Part shown: piece by piece, positions 38,172 to 44,325 of the stretch
Layout of the letters: each line of letters starts with the position of its first letter
Numbering within the stretch: position 1 is the stretch's first letter
IMG/VR virus record: IMGVR_UViG_3300009130_000036
Coordinates: 1 to 59,907 of that record
Source of the DNA: a virus
DNA length: 59,907 nucleotides
Reading direction: 5' to 3' (one strand)
Notes under the pieces: generated by a model
What the model was told of the DNA's origin: nothing
Database searches by the model: none
The model's input: only the letters and a program-made list of their open reading frames with translations
Program-made: the position numbers and the translations under genes

Positions 38172-38201
38172 CTAAAAATTTTTTAAAAAAAGAAGTATAA
38201 T
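38172..38201 (+). promoter_or_regulatory. Candidate promoter CTAAAAATT-N14-GTATAAT
   Basis: The first box matches TTAAAACTT at 7 of 9 bases, with the same 14-base gap to a perfect GTATAAT. The annotated ATG at 38208 is only 6 bases downstream, so initiation at the Met codon 38223 may be the real one. Confidence 0.55.
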
Positions 38202-38207
38202 CATTAT

Positions 38208-38489
38208 ATGAAAGCAGTTAAAATGTTCATCGTTAAATATTCGTCAGGATCTCATGATGATTATGAAGAATGGGATATTTTTATTACCTCTAAAAAGAGT
38301 ACTGCTACTAAATACGTAACGAAGTTTAATAGGAAGGTTAAATATTGGCAATCTTATTATTCTCAATTCGAGTACGATATGGGAGGATTTAAGTGGATAA
38401 AAGACGAATATGTAGAGTCTCATTATACCAGGTGGAATCAGATTAGAAAGATAAACCGATGTTACTGGGAAGAAATTGAAATAAGATAA
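38208..38489 (+). CDS. Small basic/aromatic protein, unknown
   Basis: The 93-residue protein is rich in Tyr, Trp and Lys (YWQSYYSQFEYDMGGFKWI). No domain is recognised. The longest frame starts at 38208, but a perfect GTATAAT ends only 6 bases before it. A start at Met6 (38223, MFIVKYSSGSHDDYEEWDIF) would leave a normal leader and is preferred. It is the first gene of the rightward cluster and so probably expressed early or in the middle of infection. Confidence 0.6.
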   Translation: MKAVKMFIVKYSSGSHDDYEEWDIFITSKKSTATKYVTKFNRKVKYWQSYYSQFEYDMGGFKWIKDEYVESHYTRWNQIRKINRCYWEEIEIR

Positions 38490-38490
38490 A

Positions 38491-38634
38491 ATGGAAGATT
38501 TTTTAAAGATATCAGAATTATTTACTAATGGTTTAGGACTGATCTTAGCTATTAGAGTTCTTTATAAAAAGAAAAAAGAAGGAGTAGATCCTACTGTTTG
38601 GGACGTATTTATAATCGCTGTATTACTATCATAA
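38491..38634 (+). CDS. Small membrane protein, 47 residues
   Basis: The frame reads MEDFLKISELFTNGLGLILA, then IRVLYKKKKEGVDPTVWDVF, then IIAVLLS. Two short hydrophobic segments (residues 14-24 and 38-47) flank a basic loop KKKK, so it could be a small inner-membrane protein. It is one base after the previous stop and one base before the next ATG, which supports translation as part of an operon. Confidence 0.5.
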   Translation: MEDFLKISELFTNGLGLILAIRVLYKKKKEGVDPTVWDVFIIAVLLS

Positions 38635-38635
38635 A

Positions 38636-38971
38636 ATGACTAAAGAAAAAGAAATAGGATACGAAGTTATCAACTGTATCTGGAGAGATCAAGAAGAATT
38701 TAGAGACTTATGGAATACTACTGATATTCCTATTAAGGACATAATCGTAGAAAAAGCAGGAAGAGTTGCTATTGAAGCAGCTATACCTACTGTCGCCAAA
38801 AGAATGAAGTTAAAATTCTCTTTAGTAATTGGACTTTGTGCTTTTATGCTAGGAATAATGCTAGGATTTTTTATTGCTCCTAAAGACACTACGTCGTTAA
38901 ATATAGAATCAGCTAAGTCTCAATTAGGTAGATCTAAAGATGCAATTCAATTTCACTATAAAAAAGATTAA
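38636..38971 (+). CDS. Membrane-anchored small protein
   Basis: The 111-residue protein has a soluble N-terminal part with EVINCIWRDQEEFRDLWNTT and a single transmembrane segment at about residues 62-81 (FSLVIGLCAFMLGIMLGFF), followed by a charged tail. No family is recognised. Small membrane proteins at the start of an early cluster can be superinfection-exclusion or lysis-control factors, but nothing here proves it. Confidence 0.6.
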   Translation: MTKEKEIGYEVINCIWRDQEEFRDLWNTTDIPIKDIIVEKAGRVAIEAAIPTVAKRMKLKFSLVIGLCAFMLGIMLGFFIAPKDTTSLNIESAKSQLGRSKDAIQFHYKKD

Positions 38972-38989
38972 AATTAGTATATTAGTACT

Positions 38990-39898
38990 ATGGAAAACTT
39001 AGGATACTGTTGCATCAACTTAACTCTTAGAGAGCAAGGAATTTATACTAATCGTAGTATGATCAAGAGAACTTTTTTAGAAAAAGGTCCTGATTATGCT
39101 GGTGAATTAGCTCTTAAAAATCTCAATGATCTTCTTACTATTCTAGAGTGGAATAATTCTAAAGGCATAAAAGTATTTAGGATTTCTAGTACTATATTTC
39201 CTTGGATGTCTGAGTATGATTTCGAAGATTTATCAGTGTTCAACGATATTAAAAGTCAACTTGAATCTATAGGATCTTATGTCTTAGAAAATAATATGCG
39301 AGTAGGATTTCATCCTGGTCAATTTTGCGTACTTCCAAGTCCAACTCCAAAAGTAGTTACTAATACTATTAATGAATTAGACAAAGCTGCTAAAATATTA
39401 GACTTAATGGGATTACCTGTTAATCAAAAGTATAGTTTAAATATTCATGTTGGAGGAAGTTACGGAGATAAATTTGCTACATTAAAAAGATTTAGAGAAA
39501 ACTTTGCACTATTAAGTAAGTCTGCTCAATCTAGACTTGTTATTGAAAATGACGATAAGGAGAGTCAATATAGTGTACATGATTTATTTCATGGTATTTC
39601 TAATCAAATTGGAGTTCCAATAACCTTTGATTTCTTTCACCATACTCTTTGTACTGGTGATATGTCTCAAATGGAAGCTGCTAATTTAGCTGCTTCTACT
39701 TGGCCTAATGGCATTCGTCCTCTTGCTCATTATAGTAGTAGTAAAAAAATATACGAAGACGAATCTGTAGTAAACCGAGCACACGCTGAATATTTATATG
39801 AAGAAATACCAGAATTTGGTAAAATATTTGATATTGAACTAGAAGCCAAGTCTAAGGAATTAGCTTTATTTAAATACATCGAAGATTATGCAAAGTAA
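38990..39898 (+). CDS. uvsE: UV damage endonuclease UvdE/UvsE family
   Basis: The 302-residue protein is a TIM-barrel endonuclease of the UVDE family. It starts NLGYCCINLTLREQGIYTNR and contains FRISSTIFPWMSEYDF, the metal-binding motifs RVGFHPGQFCVLPSP, YSLNIHVGGSYGDKFATLKR and RLVIENDDKESQYSVHDLF, then VPITFDFFHHTLCTGDMS and RPLAHYSSSKK. It nicks DNA 5' of UV photoproducts, giving the phage its own dark repair. The length agrees with bacterial UvsE. The next gene overlaps its end by 11 bases. Confidence 0.9.
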   Translation: MENLGYCCINLTLREQGIYTNRSMIKRTFLEKGPDYAGELALKNLNDLLTILEWNNSKGIKVFRISSTIFPWMSEYDFEDLSVFNDIKSQLESIGSYVLENNMRVGFHPGQFCVLPSPTPKVVTNTINELDKAAKILDLMGLPVNQKYSLNIHVGGSYGDKFATLKRFRENFALLSKSAQSRLVIENDDKESQYSVHDLFHGISNQIGVPITFDFFHHTLCTGDMSQMEAANLAASTWPNGIRPLAHYSSSKKIYEDESVVNRAHAEYLYEEIPEFGKIFDIELEAKSKELALFKYIEDYAK

Positions 39899-40214
39899 TT
39901 ATACTTTCGTTAAAGACGAAGATGGTAGATGGTATATTGATCTGCCTGAATGGGAAGGTCCTCAGGAGGATCTAGAAATGGTAATGGGAGCAGATACAAT
40001 GCTAGATATTATTGCACAAGGAGAAGATGATGTAGTAATTAGCATCAGTGATACTTATGTTCCTCATAAAATGCGATTAGAATTTATTAGAGAAGAATCT
40101 GATGGAGGAATGTATCAATTACATAGTACTCTTCATAGCTTTGAGGTATGGTTATGTCATGTAACTAAGTTTGTATTTGGAAACCTTCCTGAAACTCTCT
40201 ATATAAATTATTAA
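39888..40214 (+). CDS. Small conserved protein, DUF6717-like
   Basis: The 108-residue protein has the recognisable opening YTFVKDEDGRWYIDLPEWEG, followed by EDLEMVMGADTMLDIIAQGE, and ends LCHVTKFVFGNLPETLYIN. From memory this matches a widespread small family of unknown function (DUF6717). It overlaps the uvsE end by 11 bases and the HAD-like fragment by one base (ATG at 40214 within TAA), implying coupled translation. No role can be given. Confidence 0.65.
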   Translation: MQSNYTFVKDEDGRWYIDLPEWEGPQEDLEMVMGADTMLDIIAQGEDDVVISISDTYVPHKMRLEFIREESDGGMYQLHSTLHSFEVWLCHVTKFVFGNLPETLYINY

Positions 40215-40315
40215 TGGAAAAAGTTATTATATTTTTAGATATTGATGGAGTGTTCTGTACTAGAAACTCTTTGAATGAAGCTTGGAAAAAACTTGAGGAA
40301 TTAGTAAAATCTTAA
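40214..40315 (+). pseudogene. HAD-phosphatase N-terminal fragment
   Basis: The 33-residue frame reads MEKVIIFLDIDGVFCTRNSL then NEAWKKLEELVKS. The first strand and DxDGV loop are the nucleophile motif of HAD-superfamily phosphatases (D9, D11), but the remaining three motifs and the cap are missing. It looks like the start of a HAD gene cut down to its first exon-sized piece. It could still be translated because its ATG overlaps the previous stop. Confidence 0.6.
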
Positions 40316-40317
40316 TA

Positions 40318-40467
40318 ATGGAAGAACTTATTCAAAATATTATTGACCTTGTAAACGAACAAAGAGATTCACAAGGTCAAATTAGTCAGAAGAAGCTTGA
40401 GATACAGCTCAGATTACTTCTAGAAGAGTCTAGAAGTAGAAAACAATTGTATTACTGCAAATGTTAA
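40318..40467 (+). CDS. N-terminal part of a probable frameshifted gene
   Basis: The 49-residue frame starts MEELIQNIIDLVNEQRDSQG and is helical until LLLEESRSRK, after which it reads an odd cysteine-rich end QLYYCKC. In the +1 frame over the same bases (40424-40510) the sequence ENNCITANVNSITLEEGKQL continues smoothly into the 40511 frame. The two frames probably form one gene divided by a single-base change or joined by ribosomal frameshifting near 40433-40445. Confidence 0.5.
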   Translation: MEELIQNIIDLVNEQRDSQGQISQKKLEIQLRLLLEESRSRKQLYYCKC

Positions 40468-40510
40468 TTCAATCACTCTAGAGGAAGGTAAGCAACTTGT
40501 TGATTATGGA

Positions 40511-40945
40511 ATGTGGTATTCTGTAAACAGCCAACATGATGGATATGTTCCTGTTGGAAACTACTTACAAAAATTAGTAAGCATTAAAGGTCTTATTAAT
40601 CCTCCTAAAGAATGGGATGAATATAGGAAAGAAAAAGCATTTGGAGCTAAAAACGTTCCTCTAACTAAACAAGTAATCGATAGCTATGGCTTCTCAGAAA
40701 GAACATATAAGCCTGACTGGGATGATACTGCAATCGATTACACTTTAGAAAATGGTTTAGTTCTTACAGGATTTACTCAAATCAATAATAGTCCAACTGA
40801 AATGGATTCATTAGAAGGATTAGATGGTTGTATCTACATTGAAAATAAAGAAGAGTTAGATAGACTAGTAAATCAATCTTTGGAAGATATCTGTAAAAAG
40901 ATAAAGAACGAAAACCCTAATTTTGATATTGACCAATATATTTAA
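40511..40945 (+). CDS. C-terminal part of the frameshifted gene, unknown function
   Basis: The 144-residue frame starts at the first ATG, but its reading frame is open and looks coding back to 40424 with no ATG, GTG or TTG that would serve well. Clear features are GYVPVGNYLQKLVSIKGLIN, PPKEWDEYRKEKAFGAKNVP and a C-terminal helix DRLVNQSLEDICKKIKNEN. No family is recognised. If joined to 40318-40467 the product would be about 208 residues. Confidence 0.55.
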   Translation: MWYSVNSQHDGYVPVGNYLQKLVSIKGLINPPKEWDEYRKEKAFGAKNVPLTKQVIDSYGFSERTYKPDWDDTAIDYTLENGLVLTGFTQINNSPTEMDSLEGLDGCIYIENKEELDRLVNQSLEDICKKIKNENPNFDIDQYI

Positions 40946-40998
40946 TATATCTTTCTTTTTTAGTATTATGTAAATATAACTTATTAATTATATTTGCT

Positions 40999-41583
40999 AT
41001 GAGACTTTTATTATTAATTATTTCGATTTTTATTTCTTCATCTTTATTAGCGTGTGACACTAAAAAAGATTCTTTTGATTTAACTGATATCAATAGTTTA
41101 ATCATTCAAGAAATTAATAAGTATAGAGTAGAAAACGGATTATGTGAAGTTGAATATGACTCTAGAGCAGATTCTTCAGCTAAATACCACAGTGGATACT
41201 TAGCAAAATTAGGAATGATTACTCATTACCAAGAAGATTCTTTAGAAGGATACGACACGTTATATACTGACATTGACAATAGAATGGCAAAATACGGTAT
41301 TACTAACTACTGGGTAATGGGAGAAAATATTGCAATTGTATACGATAGCGTTCAAGTATCCAGAGCAAGCCTAATTCGTCAAACAGTTGAAGGTTGGAAA
41401 AATTCTCCATCTCATAATAGAGTAATGTTAGATCCAAATATTAAAAAGATTGGAGTTAATTATACTATTGGAAATCATAAATCAGAGTACTACGAAGATT
41501 TTGAAACAGGTGACATCTACTTATCTAGAGTAGAAACTACTTCATGGGTATTCGTAATGAATGTATTTACTGAAAAGATTTAA
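40999..41583 (+). CDS. CAP-domain (SCP/PR-1) lipoprotein
   Basis: The 194-residue protein begins MRLLLLIISIFISSSLLAC, a lipoprotein signal with lipobox SLLAC and lipidated C19. A CAP domain follows: NKYRVENGLCEVEYDSRA, SAKYHSGYLAKLGMITH, GENIAIVYDSVQVSRASLIR and WKNSPSHNRVMLDPNIKKIG, then SWVFVMNVF. The usual CAP signature elements GENI and W-x-SPSHxxxML are present. It should be exported and anchored by lipid in the host envelope. The role in infection is unknown; blocking of superinfection or envelope change is possible. It ends one base from the convergent gene. Confidence 0.85.
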   Translation: MRLLLLIISIFISSSLLACDTKKDSFDLTDINSLIIQEINKYRVENGLCEVEYDSRADSSAKYHSGYLAKLGMITHYQEDSLEGYDTLYTDIDNRMAKYGITNYWVMGENIAIVYDSVQVSRASLIRQTVEGWKNSPSHNRVMLDPNIKKIGVNYTIGNHKSEYYEDFETGDIYLSRVETTSWVFVMNVFTEKI

Positions 41584-42144
41584 TTACTTAATAGGTTGAC
41601 CTTTAACACCAGTTTGAACGTTAGTACTATCTGATTTGAATTGACCAGCAATCTTAAGATCTTTCTCGTCATATTTCTTATCAGAAACTGTCATAGCAAC
41701 ATCTTTCTTTCCTCTTTTTACAAAGTAGTCGTTAATTCTTTTAATTTCCATTCTGATAGCAGTATCTGCTGTACCGATACCAAAAGTTCCATCATTTAAA
41801 GGCTTAGGTTCTCCTTTTTCGTTTTGGAAAGTTTTAATTCCTGTTTGCTTCATCATATCCTCTTGCATCTTCTTAATAGCTGCGTTAGTAGGCTGCTTGT
41901 ATCCTTTCTTAGTAAAGAATTCAATAATGCTAGGATATTTTTTAGCTTTAAGAGTATTCTTAAGAGCTTCAGCATATTGTCCGTACGTCATAGTTTTCCA
42001 ATCTTTACCAACTGTAGGCAGAGTAGGAAGATATTCATCTTTAAAAATTTTAAATAGCTTCTTAGAGTTTCCATCAGTAGTCCAAGTTAAAATTGCTTCA
42101 TTTAACTTTTTCCATCCTTCAAAATTTTCTACTAATCTGTTCAT
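41584..42144 (-). CDS. Probable internal head protein with capsid-targeting N-terminus
   Basis: The 186-residue protein begins MNRLVENFEGWKKLNE|AILT, in which LNE at residues 14-16 fits the T4 prohead-protease rule [L/I]xE|. T4 capsid-targeting peptides of packaged proteins (for example MKTYQEFIAE|A) have the same length and character. The mature part is basic and helical (KTMTYGQYAEALKNTLKAKK, IIEFFTKKGYKQPTNAAIKK). It is a lone minus-strand gene with its own late box 20-33 bases upstream. The target peptide reading is an inference. Confidence 0.55.
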   Translation of the reverse strand: MNRLVENFEGWKKLNEAILTWTTDGNSKKLFKIFKDEYLPTLPTVGKDWKTMTYGQYAEALKNTLKAKKYPSIIEFFTKKGYKQPTNAAIKKMQEDMMKQTGIKTFQNEKGEPKPLNDGTFGIGTADTAIRMEIKRINDYFVKRGKKDVAMTVSDKKYDEKDLKIAGQFKSDSTNVQTGVKGQPIK

Positions 42145-42163
42145 GACAAAATGATGTTTATTT

Positions 42164-42177
42164 AAATTTATTTATTT
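42164..42177 (-). promoter_or_regulatory. Candidate late promoter box AAATAAATAAATTT
   Basis: Read on the minus strand, the box ends 19 bases before the ATG of the probable internal head protein. Core and spacing match the other late boxes. Confidence 0.55.
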
Positions 42178-42207
42178 GCGAATTATTGGTATAATTGAAT
42201 ATCTTAG

Positions 42208-42237
42208 TTAAAACTTAACGGATAACTAAAGTAAAAA
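42208..42237 (+). promoter_or_regulatory. Candidate thyA promoter, TTAAAACTT-N14-GTAAAAA
   Basis: The upstream box is perfect and the 14-base gap is kept, but the -10 is degenerate (GTAAAAA). A perfect GTATAAT also lies at 42189-42195 without the upstream box. thyA starts 16 bases downstream and has a Shine-Dalgarno-like AAGGAG, rare in this window. Confidence 0.45.
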
Positions 42238-42253
42238 ATACAAAAGGAGAAGA

Positions 42254-43252
42254 ATGCTTAACAAAACAGATAAAGTGTACCACGATCTATTAGTAGATAT
42301 TTTAGAGAATGGTCACCAGAAAGAAGATAGAACCGGAACAGGAACTCTATCAGTATTTGGTAGACAGATTAGATTCAACATGAAAGATGGATTTCCACTA
42401 ATTACTACCAAGAAATTACACTTAAGATCAATCACTCACGAATTACTTTGGTTCCTTAAAGGAGACACTAATATCCAATATCTTAAAGATAACGGAGTTT
42501 CTATTTGGGACGAATGGGCCGATGACAAAGGAAGCTTAGGTCCTGTTTATGGAGGTCAATGGAGAGACTGGGGAGGTAGATACGAGAAGTTATTGACTAG
42601 AGAAAAGGATGAAAATGGATTTCATATGTTTAAAGAGAAACATTATCCTGGAATAGATCAAGTTTCTAACATGATGGAAAGATTAAAAACTAATCCTGAT
42701 TGTAGAAGAATGATAGTATCTGCGTGGAACGTTGATGAGCTAGATAAAATGGCTTTGATGCCATGTCATAACTTCTTTCAAGTTTACACTAGAGAATTAA
42801 CTCAACTTGAAAGATATGATATCTGGTTTGATAATAATTATGAACAAGGTATGGAAAGATACTTTGATCCTAATAATATACCAGATTATGACAATGAGTA
42901 TTACACTCCAACTCCTACTAGGGAAATTAGCTTGATGTGGAATCAACGCTCAGTAGATACTTTTCTCGGGCTCCCATTTAATATCGCTTCATATGGAATG
43001 TTACTTGAAATGATTGCTCAGCAAACTGGAATGGTTGCAGGAGAATTAGTAGGAAATCTAGGAGATGTTCATTTATATTCTAATCATTTAGAATATGCAA
43101 AAGAACAATTACAAAGAACTTCTATGGAAGATTCTAGAGCTCGCTTAGTATTGAATAAAGCAGATGACTTATTCAATTATAAGTTTGAAGATTTTGAAAT
43201 GAAAGGATATATCGCACATCCAAATTGGAAAAACGTGCCAATCGCAATATAA
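42254..43252 (+). CDS. thyA: Thymidylate synthase
   Basis: The 332-residue protein makes dTMP from dUMP with methylene-tetrahydrofolate. Conserved ThyA motifs are present: [62 protein letters not shown], the catalytic C171 in [26 protein letters not shown] and GDVHLYSNH. It is about 65 residues longer than the common 264. Two insertions account for this, near residues 108-132 ([19 protein letters not shown]) and 182-222 (between VYTRE and ISLMWNQRS). The AAGGAG before ATG suggests strong translation. It begins the block of nucleotide and DNA-processing genes. Confidence 0.95.
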   Translation: MLNKTDKVYHDLLVDILENGHQKEDRTGTGTLSVFGRQIRFNMKDGFPLITTKKLHLRSITHELLWFLKGDTNIQYLKDNGVSIWDEWADDKGSLGPVYGGQWRDWGGRYEKLLTREKDENGFHMFKEKHYPGIDQVSNMMERLKTNPDCRRMIVSAWNVDELDKMALMPCHNFFQVYTRELTQLERYDIWFDNNYEQGMERYFDPNNIPDYDNEYYTPTPTREISLMWNQRSVDTFLGLPFNIASYGMLLEMIAQQTGMVAGELVGNLGDVHLYSNHLEYAKEQLQRTSMEDSRARLVLNKADDLFNYKFEDFEMKGYIAHPNWKNVPIAI

Positions 43253-43273
43253 AAACTCAAAAACTTTAGTAAA

Positions 43274-43501
43274 ATGACTAAGAACGAAATTAAGAAAGCT
43301 TTATATAAGCAAAAACCAGTTGCACATTTTGATTTAATTAGAATAGGAGTTGAATAATATGCAACTGCTGTTGAAAATTTAGAAGGTGAACAGGAAGTAA
43401 TTCAATTTCAAATACCAGTTAGTGATATGGGAGACGCTGATTTTAAATCAGAAGAGCCGGCTAACTTATTAAATAGATGGATTATCTCAGAAGAAAACTA
43501 A
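43274..43501 (+). pseudogene. Small conserved-looking gene with in-frame stop
   Basis: The ATG at 43274 opens MTKNEIKKALYKQKPVAHFD then LIRIGVE, then TAA at 43355-43357. The same frame continues YATAVENLEGEQEVIQFQIP, VSDMGDADFKSEEPANLLN, RWIISEEN and stops at 43499-43501. The 76-codon frame reads as one protein of normal composition broken once. It may be a nonsense mutation, a sequencing error or stop-codon readthrough. Function is unknown. Confidence 0.65.
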
Positions 43502-43537
43502 AAATAGGAATTATTGGACAGGGATTATATAAATAAT
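43502..43537 (+). other. Relic resembling the start of the dehydrogenase gene
   Basis: Right after the preceding stop, the bases read AAA ATA GGA ATT ATT GGA CAG GGA TTA, that is KIGIIGQGL, followed by YK and a stop. The dehydrogenase start 800 bases downstream is KKIGCVGQGFVG. The match covers the GxGxxG NAD-binding loop but uses different codons throughout. Confidence 0.45.
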
Positions 43538-43542
43538 TAAAA
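43528..43542 (+). promoter_or_regulatory. Candidate late promoter box TATAAATAATTAAAA
   Basis: This is an exact T4 late core TATAAATA, ending 10 bases before the ATG of the first homing endonuclease. T4 homing endonucleases are commonly made from late promoters, so the placement is sensible. Confidence 0.6.
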
Positions 43543-43552
43543 ATTATTAATT

Positions 43553-44320
43553 ATGGCAAAAACAATATGTCCAATATGTAAAAAGGAATTTAGCTATATT
43601 AATTCTAGACATGCTAAAAAACATAACGTTACTCTTGAGGATCTAAAAAAATTAGATAGTTCAATAAGAACTTCACCTACTCAAGGTATGAAATTTAGCG
43701 AAGAAACTAGAAATAAAATGAGAATTAAGTCAGATAAGTATTACGAATCGTTACGTAAACAAGATAGGTCAGGGTCTAATAATTCTTTCTATGGAAAGAA
43801 GCATAGCGAAGAATCTAAATCTAAGATGGGAAGAGATATTACTGGAAAGAATAATCCATTTTATGGAAAGAAACATAGCGAGGCTTCAAGGCTGAAGATG
43901 AGTAAAACGCGTTCTGAATTAATATCAATAGGTAAACTTCATCCTTGGCATCATAATAATGGTAAATACACTTCTCTTAAATCTGGAAAAGTCGAGTCTT
44001 ATGATTCAAAACTAGAGTTATTTAGAATGATTCAAATGGATAATGATATTAACATAGTATCATGGACTAAAAAACATAATATAATAATTTCATATATTGA
44101 TATTGATGAAATAGAATGTAATTACGTTCCAGATTTCTTAGTAGAATATTCTAATGGATCTATTTATATTGAAGAAGTAAAAGGATGGGATGTTAAATCT
44201 GAATTAAAATTAAAAGGTCTTGTTAAATACTGTGAATTAAATGATATATTATATAAATGGCATAATCAGGACGATAGTATATTTTCTGAGTATAGAAAAT
44301 GGTTAAAAACTTTAAATTAA
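43553..44320 (+). CDS. Free-standing homing endonuclease, zinc finger plus NUMOD3 plus PD-(D/E)XK
   Basis: The 255-residue protein has three parts. Residues 6-24 form a C2H2 finger (CPICKKEFSYINSRHAKKH; C6, C9, H20, H24). Residues about 75-118 hold two NUMOD3 DNA-binding repeats, NNSFYGKKHSEESKSKM and NNPFYGKKHSEASRLKM. The C-terminal nuclease has a PD-(D/E)XK pattern: E155 (DSKLELF), P193-D194 (YVPDFLVEY) and E208-V-K210 (IEEVKGW). It should cut an allele lacking it and spread by repair. It ends 5 bases before the dehydrogenase gene, so its target is probably near that gene's 5' end. It is preceded by a late promoter. Confidence 0.8.
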   Translation: MAKTICPICKKEFSYINSRHAKKHNVTLEDLKKLDSSIRTSPTQGMKFSEETRNKMRIKSDKYYESLRKQDRSGSNNSFYGKKHSEESKSKMGRDITGKNNPFYGKKHSEASRLKMSKTRSELISIGKLHPWHHNNGKYTSLKSGKVESYDSKLELFRMIQMDNDINIVSWTKKHNIIISYIDIDEIECNYVPDFLVEYSNGSIYIEEVKGWDVKSELKLKGLVKYCELNDILYKWHNQDDSIFSEYRKWLKTLN

Positions 44321-44325
44321 AATAT

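Larger units (their letters stand above)
37914..38207. other. Divergent intergenic control region (294 bases)
   Basis: No gene is seen here. The region holds a late-type box toward the left gene (37971-37986), a direct repeat CCAAAGTCC (38010-38018 and 38158-38166), a small hairpin GAGTA-CGC-TACTC at 38041-38053, the tandem repeat at 38128-38149, a short GC-rich island CGCGCGGGCC (38150-38159) that stands out from its A/T-rich surroundings, and the promoter for the right-hand genes. A short RNA is possible because TTAAAACCA at 38004 precedes TACGAT at 38029. Confidence 0.55.

Noticed and set aside
44299-44325. Upstream ATG for the dehydrogenase
   Set aside because: It lies inside the last codons of the endonuclease gene, and the NAD-binding strand starts properly from the ATG at 44326.
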